This document shows, in pieces, positions 13,599-25,899 of a DNA stretch of 64,000 nucleotides. The DNA comes from Agelas oroides (taxonomy: Eukaryota; Porifera; Demospongiae; Agelasida; Agelasidae): contig OX422196.1 in assembly GCA_949130485.1 (NCBI GenBank), forward strand, positions 3,268,889-3,332,888, read 5' to 3'. Below the pieces are notes generated by a model. That model saw only the letters and a program-made list of their open reading frames with translations. It was not told the origin of the DNA and did not search any database. The position numbers and the translations under genes were made by a program. Within the stretch, counting starts at the first letter, position 1, and each line of letters starts with the position of its first letter.

Positions 13599-15145
13599 TG
13601 CATAACTACACAGTAGCCAATTACCCCCTTCCACCAGCATCTGTCTCAAGCCATATGCAGGCTCTCTCCTCACCAAACAGTGATGGGGACCAATGCTACA
13701 CCCACCAATAAACCCTCACACAGTCTGATCATGGCTTGACGAGACTCTTCAGAGTTTAGAATGAAGGGGAGAACGTGACCATCAGTACGTTACTTAGTTA
13801 ACTTACCTCTCACAAAGACGTAGTACCAAAGTAGCAGCCAGAAAATGGAGGCACACCCTCCGACGCTGTTGTTTGTTATATCGTTTCCTGAGTGGGTGGA
13901 GCTAGCTGGGCATCGTTAATTAACCCTCTTTTTACGAGGGAAAGAGAACAAGTAAGCGTAGTATCCAGAGGAGGTAGTGCAGGTATACGGATTTTGTATA
14001 CGCACGTTACGTCTTCCGGTGATATCCGTTATGATAATCGGAGTTATGCGGTTGTCGTACAACGAAAGAGCTGTGCCAGACGGCAGATTTCGGCACCATC
14101 TGTTACAAGCTGTGTTCATGCGAACGACCTATCCTTCAAGATATGTGTATTTTAGGTGGTCAAGGGTCCACACAGCTGTCGAGACCGCTGTTACTGCTCC
14201 CGTCGGTATGTGAGAACGCTGTAAAAGCCAGGTCCAGCTTCAAGCCTCTGAAATTGGTGAGATTCAAGCGCCCATAGCGCATGAACGCAGGGTGCTATCA
14301 AGACCGGACTTGCACCAGATTAAAGATCTGTTTCTGTGCTTTCTGAAAATCCTCACATGATGGGGTGACATCCCCATTAGATTTGGAGCTATAAGCCCGT
14401 GAAGTTAACCATGTTTTGTGGTTTTGGTGCGCATGGGTAGCTTTGTCCAATCGTATCTCCTGAACCCTACCACCTATGGACATGAGACTCGAACCGTTGG
14501 ATGCAGCAAAGATTGAAGTTTATAAGGGTATGTAAAAGTATTGTGACATCCCCATCAGATATGGAACTGTGAGCCCGTGAAATAAACCATTTTTCATGAT
14601 TTTGATGCACACGGGTAAATGTGTGTGACTGTATCTCTTGAACCCTTCCCTCTACAGACACGAAACTTGTACCATTGGATACAGCAAAGATTGAGGTTTA
14701 TAAAGACGTGTTCAAGCATAGTGACATCCCCATCACAATTGGAGCTGTGAGTCCTTGAAGTAAACCATGTTTCATGGTTCTGTACGCATTGGTAATTTTG
14801 TGTGACCATATCTCCTGAACCCTACAACTTAAAGACATGGAACTTGTACCATAGGACACAGCAAGGATTGGCATTTATAAGGATGTGTTGAAGTATCGTG
14901 ACATCCACATTAGATTTGGAACTGCAAGCCCATGTGTTGGTTTTGGTACATACGCATTGGTAATTCTGTGTGACCATATCTCCCGAACCCTATAAACTGT
15001 GGACGTGGAACTTGTACCGTAGGATACAGCAAGCAATTTGTATTTGTAGTATGCCTCTGAACATCCATGCATTCAATACACTGAATTGCATTTGGTTTCG
15101 GGAACACTCTAATAAGCTAATATGTTTCTACAAGAGCACATTTTA

Positions 15146-15379
15146 TTATGCATTCTTGGTTCTATGATTGGACGCAGCAAGGACTAAGCACAATAAAGAA
15201 ATTTAGCCGAACCCAGGACACCTCTGGCTTGGGCTGCCAGTGCTCTGCCACTGAGCCACGACAGCCAGATGGTTCAACTCTCGGCCCTTTCACTTTCCTC
15301 TACTTTCGCCTCATAACATCTTAAATTCCTTTATCGTGCTTAGTCCTTGCTGCGTCCAATCAAGAACGCATAATAATCA
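15146..15379. mobile_element. Nested inverted repeat in the foldback loop with a tRNA-like core
   Basis: About 58 bp at each side are inverted copies (core gattggacgcagcaaggact). Between them, on the minus strand, is a tRNA-like stretch: a box A-like TGGCTCAGTGGCAGAGC, a 5-bp anticodon-type stem around a 7-base loop, and a degraded box B-like GGTTCGGCT. The T arm is broken, so this is a tRNA-derived SINE piece, not a working tRNA. Confidence 0.6.
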
Positions 15380-15802
15380 CCAAACATTGTTCAGTTCCAG
15401 TCAGAGCAAAATTGATAGCTATTGCATTTCAATAGTGTAGTAATACAAAATGAGAGATTGATGTTTCTTGCTTAAAGTACCATGATGTTTGATATATATT
15501 ACAGGCTTGTATGCTGACGTAAATGTATGTCAGGTGACGGATGGGTCAGCCTAAGTCAGTGTATCACTAGCCTTGAGTATGTATACCTATCTCGTTTAAA
15601 GTGTTCCAGTAAACAAAATGCAGTTCAGTTTAAATGTTCAGAGGTGAACAATCCTAAGTGTTTGGGCCATTAAAAGCAGATGTACACTATGTTCAAAATT
15701 GTCTAATTATGCTATTCCACAATTCCTAAGTTTTTAGCTTATTATGCCTAAAAGAGTACTGATTATGCTGAAATTATGCTCACAAAATATTGGTCTTTCT
15801 TC

Positions 15803-15970
15803 AATATACAATAGAATACAGACATCTGAATCTCGCTGGCGACAGCAACAAATAGTCAAATATACAATAGAATACAGACATCTGAATCTCGCTGGCGACA
15901 GCAACAAATAGTCAAATATACAATAGAATACAGACATCTGAATCTCGCTGGCGACAACAACAAATAGTCA
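15803..15970. repeat. Three tandem copies of a 56-bp unit
   Basis: Units start with tatacaatagaatacagac at 15805, 15861 and 15917, spaced exactly 56 bases, with nearly no divergence. They lie inside the loop of the foldback element. Confidence 0.9.
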
Positions 15971-16016
15971 CACAAGCCACACTTTTGTTTTGCAGAGGGT
16001 GTGGCTTGCGTGACTA
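15965..16016. mobile_element. Short hairpin element, 18-bp arms
   Basis: TAGTCACACAAGCCACAC and its reverse complement (one mismatch) flank a 16-base spacer. It resembles the minimal TAGTCTCG-family hairpins but I see no target duplication. Confidence 0.6.
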
Positions 16017-17366
16017 AGTGACAAACTCCTGCAAAACTCAGACTCAGTGGACATAGATGCAAGCTGTTGATCACTGGATTTGTCGTTGGCTGAGGTGGAA
16101 CTCTTGTTGTAGTCAAGTCAGCAACTAGTGACTAATGACTTTGCAAGAGCAATTGTAGCCTCTTCATAATAATATATTATTATTATGCTCTAAATTTTAT
16201 GTATTATGCTCCGGGTTTTAAGAATTATGTTTGCTCAAGGCTACTAATTATGAATGTACACCTCCTTAGGGTTTATGCCGAGTCTTTTGCATGTCCTTGC
16301 TGTGTCCAACAGTACAAGTTCCACGTCCACAGTTTGTAGGGTTCGGGAGATATGGTCACACAGAATTACCAATGCGTATGTACCAAAACCAACACATGGG
16401 CTTGCAGTTCCAAATCTAATGTGGATGTCACGATACTTCAACACATCCTTATAAATGCCAATCCTTGCTGTGTCCTACGGTACAAGTTCCATGTCTTTAA
16501 GTTGTAGGGTTCAGGAGATATGGTCACCAATGTGTACAGAACCATGAAACATGGTTTACTTCAAGGACTCACAGCTCCAATTGTGATGGGGATGTCACTA
16601 TGCTTGAACACGTCTTTATAAACCTCAATCTTTGCTGTATCCAATGGTACAAGTTTCGTGTCTGTAGAGGGAAGGGTTCAAGAGATACAGTCACACACAT
16701 TTACCCGTGTGCATCAAAATCATGAAAAATGGTTTATTTCACGGGCTCACAGTTCCATATCTGATGGGGATGTCACAATACTTTTACATACCCTTATAAA
16801 CTTCAATCTTTGCTGCATCCAACGGTTCGAGTCTCATGTCCATAGGTGGTAGGGTTCAGGAGATACGATTGGACAAAGCTACCCATGCGCACCAAAACCA
16901 CAAAACATGGTTAACTTCACGGGCTTATAGCTCCAAATCTAATGGGGATGTCACCCCATCATGTGAGGATTTTCAGAAAGCACAGAAACAGATCTTTAAT
17001 CTGGTGCAAGTCCGGTCTTGATAGCACCCTGCGTTCATGCGCTATGGGCGCTTGAATCTCACCAATTTCAGAGGCTTGAAGCTGGACCTGGCTTTTACAG
17101 CGTTCTCACATACCGACGGGAGCAGTAACAGCGGTCTCAACAGCTGTGTGGACCCTTGACCACCTGAAATACACATATCTTGAAGGATAGGTCGTTCGCA
17201 TGAACACAGCTTGTAACAGATGGTGCCGAAATCTGCCGTCTGGCACAGCTCTTTCGTTGTACGACAACCGCATAACTCCGATTATCATAACGGATATCAC
17301 CGGAAGACGTAACGTGCGTATACAAAATCCGTATACCTGCACTACCTCCTCTGCGTAGTATCAGTA

Positions 17367-17752
17367 TAGAGGTTCTGCATGTGATGTCATCAAAAGGGTT
17401 AAATTTATTAATTTTAATTTAATAGTCTTGCCAATTTTTCTAGGCAATAAGGAAGGTCTAAATAGCTTAAATCTCAAGTGAAAATTCTAAATTAATGATA
17501 GTTGATTTTATATAAATTGTCAAAGTTTGATCTTTTAGCATTAACTTGTATGGCGAGTGGCAAATTTTGCCACTCGCTGTACAAATCCTATGCAAAATGT
17601 TTGACTTTAAGAATTTATATAAAATCAATGGAAAGGAGTTAGGCCTTCATATTTTAGATTTGAGTTAGCTGGACCATCAGTATTACCTGCAAATGTTTGG
17701 AATGGCTAATTATGAATTTTAAATTGGTGATGACATCACTGCAGAACCTCTA
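17367..17752. mobile_element. Palindromic MITE flanked by TA
   Basis: Ends TAGAGGTTCTGCA..GTGATGTCATCA are inverted copies. TA dinucleotides sit at both sides, as for Tc1/mariner-type insertions. The centre is also palindromic (gagtggcaaattttgccactc-like), so the whole 386 bp is a decayed hairpin. It abuts the right end of the foldback element. Confidence 0.75.
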
Positions 17753-17777
17753 TAGTGTTAAGTACTCAGCATTGAAT

Positions 17778-18017
17778 AATGGAGAAGGATGCATATCTGG
17801 CTGCTGTGTAGGGGGAAACGACATAATGGAGAAGGGATGCATATCTGGCTGCTGTGTGTAGGGGGAAATGACATAATGGAGAAGGGATGCATATCTGGCT
17901 GCTGTGTAGGAGGAAACGAAATAATGGAGAAGGGATGCATATCTGGCTGCTGTGTAGGGGGAAATGACATAATGGAGAAGGGATGCATATCTGGCTGCTG
18001 TGTGTAGGGGGAAATGA
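17778..18017. repeat. Minisatellite, five copies of about 48 bp
   Basis: Units with the core atgcatatctggctgctgtg begin near 17778, 17825, 17875, 17923 and 17971 (spacing 47, 50, 48, 48). Long reading frames on both strands here are by-products of the repeat. Confidence 0.9.
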
Positions 18018-18998
18018 CTGACATCTCAGAGCAGCCCTCACAGCATGCTGCCGGATTGCATAAATTATTTAAAAAATTATTTTCGTTGAGGTGATCAGTA
18101 CGAAGGCCTAAGTTCGTGTTCTCATGGGCAGCAAAGAAGCTTGATTTGTATTTTTTTTCTCCACGACAGATCAATACTCTTGTGTTTGGTGCATAATTAG
18201 CAAATCTGTGCACCGCTGTGGTGTGCATTTGTGAGATAGCTCCTCAGAAATTATGAGCTTCAAATTGGACCCTTACTATATGCATGCACACTCTCAAACT
18301 ATTCTTGGAATGTATACCTTCTGCATTGTCTTAATATACTTAAACTCCTTAGCTGGTTCGATTGCACTGCATATGCTGTTTTTACATATCAAACAAAATC
18401 CTTATTTCTATACTATCTCACTTGCAAACAATACCAGTCTCTCCTGCAAGCTCATAATATACATTCACACCTTTTCTTCCATTGTCTCGTGGCCCACCCG
18501 GTAATCCTGTAATCATACTCCAGGCCAGATAGAGCTTGCATTTGACTGATAATCACTTGTTCAATTTGATGCCTTTGGCTTAGTGCGACAATAAATTCAA
18601 CTTGATGAAGTATAACATAAGTATGTATAGCATACAAGTATGCTAAGTAATGATGTTCGATGAATGATTGTTTTTTTAGCTATAGCTAGTGTCCACTTTG
18701 CCTTACCTGCCCAGAGCATTGTACACATAATTATATATAGCTCAAACCCTAGCTTGCCCACCTTACTATGTTACAGGTGTATTATACAATGTATACTGCT
18801 TGTGTATGTGTAGCCTCATGCATTCCTAGGCTCTCACTCATGTATGATGGAGATTCACACACAAAGATGTTCTGGTTTTGTACTATTTTGGATTATTGTC
18901 CTTGAGTGTCTCATAGAGCATGGACTATAAGCAAAGAATAATGAATATTTCTGCATAAATTAAACAAAAATTAATTGTTGCTTAATTGTTGCATCCAT

Positions 18999-21900
18999 TC
19001 AATCCGTGGGTAGTATGTACTTCTCTTTAAGTTCTCTTGCAAGCTGCTCTTCCCCCAGGAATTCCACAGCCTCAATGATGGCAGACCAGGCAGGAGGTGG
19101 GTCCACTCTCTTCAGCCACACCTCTAGCATTCCAATGAGGCACTTGTGAGGGTCCTGCTGGCGCTCTGCAGCAATAGTCTTCAAGGTGGCCATGGGGAGG
19201 TGGAGGTAGATACCAATGGGTTCCCACTTGTCTGCTACCATGTGGTAGAGGGCGTCCATCAGGTCCTTCAAATCTGGTGTGGGAACTAAAATGTACATTA
19301 TGTGCATGTTATTGGAAAACATGCATGCACACAGTAAAAACAGAAATGTTATTGTGACCAAAAGCTGTTTCAGTTTAATGTTGGGACACAAAGATGCTAT
19401 ACTGTTGTGAGTTAGTTACAAATATCGTTAATGATAACTTCCAAACTCCCAAGGTACAGATGTTTAGTGAACACCAAATCTCCACAGTATGGATTAGAAA
19501 TATTGATTTACTGCAGATATACTGGTCCCAGGGAGGTATATACAGTGCTCTAGGGAATACAAGAAATTCATTAAGAACATCTCCATCCATTTCAACTGCT
19601 CATCCATGCAACTAAAATAACAAAACTCTGGTCACAACATTTCTCGTTCTTGGAGTGATTGTACCTCGACTGTGACTTTTACTAGGAAGGTCTGATGGAA
19701 TGCATGCTGTTATGGCACTACAATACTGCTTGGTGTTAGAATACTTCACTCACCCTGAATATACTCCATGGATCCGCCACTGGATGTTGACTGATGCCTT
19801 ACCAATTCTGCATGGGAGAATGCAAACATATTGCTTGGTAAGCCTTGTTTATGAATGTCAATAATGCACCAGAGCCTATAAACCTTGATTGCATATGACT
19901 GCAACATGTACCGATTTGTATGAACAAATGAAATGAGATTTGAGGCCTCTGTGATTAAATATAAAATCTACTAGTAAACAGATTGTGGTATTATCATGCA
20001 AGGTATATGATGCATGACTGTATTTTCATTATTATGTTTGTACTGTGAAGTCGTCGAGCATGCCAGTAGCTACATACTTGAAGACTTTAATGGTCATGTA
20101 CACATGTACAAGTGATCTCCTGTTTCCCACTACAGTCCCATAATGTTTCTTATGCAAGCATCTGGGCAGTATGACATAGGCAATCAGCGTTTACAGCCCA
20201 CCTACCATTTACATAATAGCTTTCACATCTGATTACCAATGCTATGGGCACTGCACAGATGATGGCAGTAGAAACAATACAGGGGTTCTACATTGCAACA
20301 CTTTATACAATACAAATTATACTTTAAAAGTAAGTGTACAACTTCAAGATTAAGTATATACAACCACCAAGCAGCACAGCAGTTATTTAGCTTCACTGGT
20401 TCCGAGGCCTTAATGCCAAGTCAGCCCGCCGAAAGAGGCTTCCACATGAGTTGGGAAACACTTTCTGCCCCACACAGCTGTGCCAAGCCTGCACCCTGTG
20501 CTACCCCTCTTTCCCCATTCTTTTAACACCTTTGTATGTGAACTACCTTCGCATTGTTCCCTTGCTGGGTTCAGGGTGAGGTGGATAAAGTCATATGGTG
20601 ATTTGGCTCCAACAAGATCCACTTTGTGTCTCAGTCGCACAGGTTTCTGGTTCTCCCTCTCCCACTGTACAATCAGCTGACACTCAGGAATCCACTGACC
20701 TGGTTCAAACTGATCTGCATCCTTTTTGGAGATCTGGGGTAAGGGTACATGCAATTCAATGTGCATACTTAATACATTATTGGTCCATGCCTTACTCACA
20801 GTGGGGTGTGAGAAAGGTGTTATTCTCCAGCCTTCCCTTGTCATTACTCCATCCACAGGGACATTCAAAGTGATTTCATTGCGCTTAAATCTCACTCGCA
20901 GAGTAGCCTCCTGCCTGCCAAAGTGCCCATAGTGCTTTCTGACAGCCTGCAAATAGAATCACAGCTGTGATCATGCATTCTGAATCAAATGATTGCTGGG
21001 AATGTATGACTGTACCATAATTTTTGCATCAAGATCTTGTGTGATGACAAAGTAGAATCTCCAATCATACATCTCCTTCATAGTGTAGTACAAATGTGCA
21101 CAGTATGATTGCAGGATCCCCTTTCTCCCGGTGACTCCAAGTCCAGAGAAGTGACTGAGCTGGATGCTACCATAGGAGCTGTGAGTAGTGAACACTCCTC
21201 CATCTACTTTTCTCAACCTGTATGGAAGTTCCTTCTGAGAGCATTTACAGGAGACAAAGTTGAGATTAGACAAGGCCGCCTCATCCTCTCTGAGTGCACA
21301 GTGCTGCATTTCCAGTGTCAGAGGCTTTGTGAACTTGCAGGGTGCTGAGATCCAGAAGACAGGACTGAGGAGATCTGAATCCTCAGGAAGCTGAAACTGC
21401 CCTGAGATACTCACTTTGATGTTGATCCTGCACTCTTCCATGCCAGCTGGAAAGCTGTCTTTGAGAACATGAAGCCTCAGTCCATACCCCTTCCACTCAA
21501 GGGTGCCTCCTTGAGTCAGAACTCTGAACTCTGCTTCTCCCATGATCTCCGTTCCACGAATGGAGTCTGCAGGAGAACATGTATACAGATACTATTTTAG
21601 GAGAGGGTTTGACAATAAGAGCTTGCTGTGCAATGCCTTGAACTATAGGGTACAAATAGGGTGCTTACTTTAATTTTCTTATTAATGTGCCTTGATGATG
21701 CAAGTATCAAGATAGAAAGTAACATAATTCAGTGGCGTAGGAACCGTAGCGGCTGTAGCGGCCAAAGACTTTTGAGGCCGCAAATAAATATTCATAACCT
21801 GCTAAAGTTACTGTAATAGCTAAAGCTAGTCTCGTTCCTGGGAACGAGCCTAAGCTCAAGCAGCCTCTTTGTTGCACCAGTCTCATATGCAGTTACATGC

Positions 21901-24900
21901 GTACATGCAATTCCGCTTAAAGTATACAATAAAGCAATCAAAATCTTGGCAGTGAGATGGCTTGGTACGAGACTAGTGCACATTTTCACAGAGACTACTG
22001 TATACAAGCGACGAAAGCTGGGCGGTCTCCTGGGAACAACGACGAAGTCAGTACGCGTATAATCTTACTGTTTCCAAATATTTTACTGGACGGCTGGGAA
22101 GGTCTGAATGCTTATACACTGGAAAAAACTAGAGGTTAATTTAACCCAAAATGGGTTACCTCAGTTGCAGGATCTATACCACCTCCCACTTTTACCACAG
22201 TGTAGGGTTACAGCCTTTGCGTACTCAAAGTTCCAATATGGTATGAGTATTTGCATAAAAGCACACAAATAATCCCCAAAGGTTAGCCAATAGTGCAATG
22301 AATAGTTTTCAGAGTCCATCCAATAATACATGAATATAGCGAGAGTTACACCCTTTTTGGGACAAAAATGCAATCACAAAATGAATTTGATTTTGCAAAC
22401 CAATTCATTGTTTGCTAGAAACCTTCACTGGACAAGGGGTGTAACACTAAACCCTTGCAAAAGGAGGTGGACCACCACCTGGACCTGGATGAATCCAGAC
22501 TGCAACTGAGATGACCATTTTAGGGTTAAATCAACCTCCAATTTTTTACAGTGTACCCTTGATAAAAGGCTTTATTTTGTAGTCTAAAGGTGCACACTTT
22601 GAAAAAATTCGCGAAATTATTTTACATTTCTCCGCCGCGCTTTGCGCGGTACAACATGGCCTCTACACTTCAAATTTGCTTCCTACGCCTATGTAATTAT
22701 AGTCCTTTGCCTACCAGTGCTTTCCACAGTAGCAATTTCACCACATGTCTGGACAGCCACCTCCTGACAGTCAGGACTATTCTGGACAGCCATATCTCTG
22801 CAATCTGGCTTGGTCTGCTGTTCTTTGCTTTCAACTGTAGACATGTCCAACTCAACCTCTTCCTTCTTGCTTTCAGACATCTAGTGGGAAAGAGAAACCT
22901 AAACTGTGAATGCACATGAATGCATTTCAGCTATACAAGATCCTGCTATAATGACTATACATGTACAACCTACTGGGGATGTTAATGGTGAGATAACTGG
23001 TGTTATGTTAAAGAAGTGCTCAACCCTCTGAGCCAGCTCTCCCAAACGAATAGTGTGAAGTTTCTCCAACAGCATCTTCCAAGTTGGGGGGAGTGAACCC
23101 TTGCCTGAGATCCATGCCTCAAACATGGCTCTAGATCCCTCAACTGGATTGTTTTCTGTTCTGAGATAGTTGAGAGTGGAATGATCCAAGTGTAAAACTG
23201 CAGCCATAGTACAAAACACTGGAGCTAGCTGGTTGCAGATGGAAATGCCAGCCATTGCCTCCAAGCAATCAAGTGCACTTATGGTAAGGCGACCCTCAGG
23301 GAAATTTGTTACTGTGGATAAATGGTATACACAGACATGATCAAAACCAGAGGCGGTGGATGATACTTGAGACTGGTGGGGCACTGATGATGGTGCATGT
23401 GTAAGCACACACAAGCTAGGGGGGTACCGGTGTCATGTGAAAATGGGGACCCCCTAAAATGCGAACCCGGGTCCATACATTACTGGAAGAATAGGGATCT
23501 GGGGTCCCCATTTTCCTGGGAATATGGGGATCCCGTTCTGAAAATGGGGACCCCTGTATGTGACCATTTCTCCAAGAGTATGGGACCCTCTGTGTGGCAG
23601 ATCTTCAATAACCAGCCTCTTGACCTGAGCAGCCCTCTACCGTAGTTTAGAATAGAACGGTTTATAATAGTGAGAGAGAAGTACTGACGAAAGTACTAGC
23701 CACATACAATGTATAAATATCAGTTGAATATACCTACAGCGTACAAGACTGACCTAAGCATTCCTCTCTGTAGTTTGATGGGAGAGTCTTAGTATTACCG
23801 ACGAAAGTACTAGCTAGATAACTACAGTCTACAAGAGAGCTAAGAGTTTTCTTTGATGATCACTGACACAAAAGTCAAGGCCGTAGACAAGTGGGTGCTT
23901 GGGGGTGCTGAAGCACCCCCAAATTTTTGGCATTTGTATTTGAAGGATATAGCACATAGCCACAGCACACAACTGCTTATGATGTGTAGTGAAAGTTAGC
24001 ACCCCCAAACTAAAAAACTTGTCTACGGCCCTGAAAGTGATCACCATCCCTTGCACAGAAATATTTTGCTTGTGGCTTTCAGAAAGCTATGTAGCTACCT
24101 ACTATGGTTTGATATAGCATAGCCATTATATGTGTAGCAACTGTCACAAAGGTAGCTGTCCAGGTTCTGTATAGACAGGCCAAGATATGGGTATGGAACA
24201 CTCACGGGAAAGTTGTGCAGTGGAGGAAGCAGGGGGTCCCCAAAATTTAAAATTAGGTGCTCTAAGATCACTACTGAGGCCATATTTGTACTCAAATGTC
24301 ACTAGTCCGACCAGAGTACATGGCAGTAATATCGCCATTCGACACAATATATTTCAGTCGTCACGAGGCATTTCAGTCACAGTAGTCAACCCTTGTACAT
24401 GTCGGTCCTGACGAGGTGGGCATCTTATAGACAAATTGATGACCTGGACAAGAACAGTTTCTACTTTGTACTTCACTTTGAAACTACTTCAGCAATTGCT
24501 CACTACAAAGCAGTCAAAAAAGGTCACCACGCCTCATATATATCTAAGGGGGGGGGGCACTATGTGGCAAAATCTCTTCAAGGGGGGGCACATGGTCCAG
24601 GTCCCCCCACCCTAGTTCTGCTGCATATGAAAATCAATCTGCATGCACTCACCCTCTATCCTTGCTCTGAATGCTTGAGACAGTGTCTCTGGTTCTGTTT
24701 CTCCCCCAATCACCAGTAGCTCTCCTGTGGGGAGCACTACAGTGCAGGTCGAGTAGCAGGCAACAGGCAAGTCCTCCACATGTACCCAGGAGTTTGTAGA
24801 GTGGGAGTAAACATGGATGGCTGAGCTGTATGTGTAACCTCCAACAGTTGCCAACTGCTTTCCAATTATAACAGGAGTAGACCATTTAAGGGGTACATTA

Positions 24901-25698
24901 GGCAGTTTGTTCCACACTGATGTCTGTCTAACCCTCTTTGAACTGGTGGTGGCTATAAGAGAATGAAGAGAGGCACAGAAAATTTCTTTTTCCTGTTCAT
25001 CACCACCAGTCAGGTACCAGATCCCATCAAGTAGAGTAGACTTCATGAAATAGCCTGCTTTGGGGAGAGGGTGGACCTTTTTCCACTGGTGGCCATCATA
25101 CACTTGCACCACATCCAGTTGATCAAGCTCATCATCCAACCCCCCAGCCACTATGAGGTGGTGGTCCACACTCACAGCAGATGCTTGACTACATTCTGTT
25201 GTCATGGGAGGGAGGGGCTGGGTCCAGTATTGTTGCTCATCCATGACCCACAGCTGGTTAGAGATCTTCCCAGTAGTGGGATCCCTACCTCCCACCAGTA
25301 CCAGTTGGCAGTTGTAGGCTGTGAGGGCATAGCCCTCTGTAGGAGTCTCCAGTAAGTCCCATGAATCATGAGTGAAGTCATAGATTAAAAGTGAAGCTGG
25401 TGACTCAGGAAACAGGTCACAGACTCCTCCTCCGATGTAGACCTTATTTCCCAATAACACTGCCTGAGCATCAGACATGCCCAGTGGCATCTCGCTGCAC
25501 TCTCTCCACTCCAGTGATGCAAGGGGGTGGAGGAGGTTAATCGGCTGGAGAGACAAGACAATCACTGAAATACCGAGTCATGCGACGGATGTAGACTATA
25601 GTACGTTATGATACTTGTAATGTAAAGCTACCTCTGGCGGGCGGTCCATGGACGACGGGGTAAAGTACGGTGTCTTGTTCCTGAAAAATTTGCGACAT
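18999..25698 (-). CDS. Kelch, Death-like, ZU5 and Death domain protein
   Basis: Minus strand, eight phase-compatible exons: 25698-25615, 25544-24653, 23311-22974, 22880-22715, 21566-21016, 20946-20547, 19807-19754, 19285-18999 (stop). The total is 2772 nt, 923 residues. Residues about 29-325 hold six kelch blades (GG pairs in YIGGG, LVGGR, VAGGL, LTGGD, TVGGY, VIGGE), enough for a propeller. About 326-438 is a helical Death-like domain (tryptophan at MFEAWISG and TWKMLLEKL). About 439-494 is an acidic linker. About 495-600 is a ZU5 domain (GGTLEWKGYGLRLHV, SFPAG). Another 200 residues to about 810 are unassigned, perhaps UPA-like. The last 90 are a typical Death domain (DKWEPIGIYL, CLIGMLEVWL). 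ZU5 with a C-terminal Death domain is known from UNC5 and PIDD-type proteins; the kelch head is the unusual part. The first exon is the weakest: the donor AA|GTATCA is poor. No signal peptide or membrane helix, so probably cytosolic. Adaptor or receptor function is inference. Confidence 0.85.
19394..19655. mobile_element. Old single-arm copy of the CACTCTAAG element
   Basis: This intronic stretch matches, with many mismatches, the right arm of the element at 46118-46763 (shared blocks agatgtttagtgaa, cagtgctctagggaata, ctaaaataacaaa). It lies in the last intron before the Death-domain exon region of the kelch gene. Confidence 0.65.
21827..21975. mobile_element. Degraded TAGTCTCG-family MITE
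   Basis: Starts TAGTCTCGTTCC and ends ..GTACGAGACTA in the intron before the ZU5 exon. No matching target duplication is seen, so the insertion is old or rearranged. Confidence 0.5.
22114..22555. mobile_element. MITE with TACACTG ends
   Basis: The ends TACACTGGAAAAAACTAGAG and TACACTGTAAAAAATTGGAG (reverse strand) are inverted, followed by aggtt.atttaaccc. About 440 bp, intronic in the kelch-ZU5 gene, no reading frame. Confidence 0.7.
23876..24033. mobile_element. MITE with CAGGGCCGTAGACAAGT ends
   Basis: Inverted ends (left CAAGGCCGTAGACAAGT, right CAGGGCCGTAGACAAGT) are flanked by the 5-bp direct repeat AAAGT. Subterminal ggggtgct motifs are also inverted. Intronic in the kelch gene. Confidence 0.7.
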
Positions 25699-25814
25699 AG
25701 CTTACATATTTTGGGTTTCCACCCACATATTCAGAGCTCCTGCAGTGATATGAATATTAATACAACTGTGTAACTCTCATCCCATGTTTGGCAAATTGGC
25801 ACCCTATCTATCAC

Positions 25815-25882
25815 TAGTCTCGTGCACAGACTATACTTTTCGCCAAGGCGGGCGCGAAGAATGCTGTCTGGGAACGAAACTA
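25815..25882. mobile_element. TAGTCTCG-family MITE, 68 bp, 9-bp target duplication
   Basis: Starts TAGTCTCGTGCACAGAC and ends ..GTCTGGGAACGAAACTA. The flanks are exact ATCTATCAC at 25806-25814 and 25883-25891. It sits just upstream of the first exon of the kelch gene. Confidence 0.9.
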
Positions 25883-25899
25883 ATCTATCACCATCCTTA

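Larger units (their letters stand above)
13967..17353. mobile_element. Foldback-like element with 1.1-kb inverted arms
   Basis: The left arm (about 13967-15033) and right arm (about 16296-17353) are near-identical reverse complements, separated by a 1.26-kb loop. Each arm contains about four tandem subunits of 170-183 bp, each with the motifs tctcctgaaccct, gtgacatccccat and aaccatgttt. One subunit of the right arm lacks about 10 bases present in the left. Long inverted arms built from tandem subrepeats are the hallmark of foldback (FB) transposons. No transposase frame is visible; ORFs in the arms are mirror images of each other. Confidence 0.8.

Noticed and set aside
15180..15300. Possible tRNA gene
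   Set aside because: The T arm does not close, the anticodon loop lacks the usual U33, and related copies occur elsewhere, so it is a SINE-type relic.
17758..18228. 156-residue minus-strand frame with repeated QQPDMHPFSI
   Set aside because: Encoded by the 48-bp minisatellite, with an equally open frame on the opposite strand and no splice or start context.
23400..23640. Repeated aaatggggacccc blocks
   Set aside because: A few short direct and inverted copies are visible but no clear element boundaries or target duplication.
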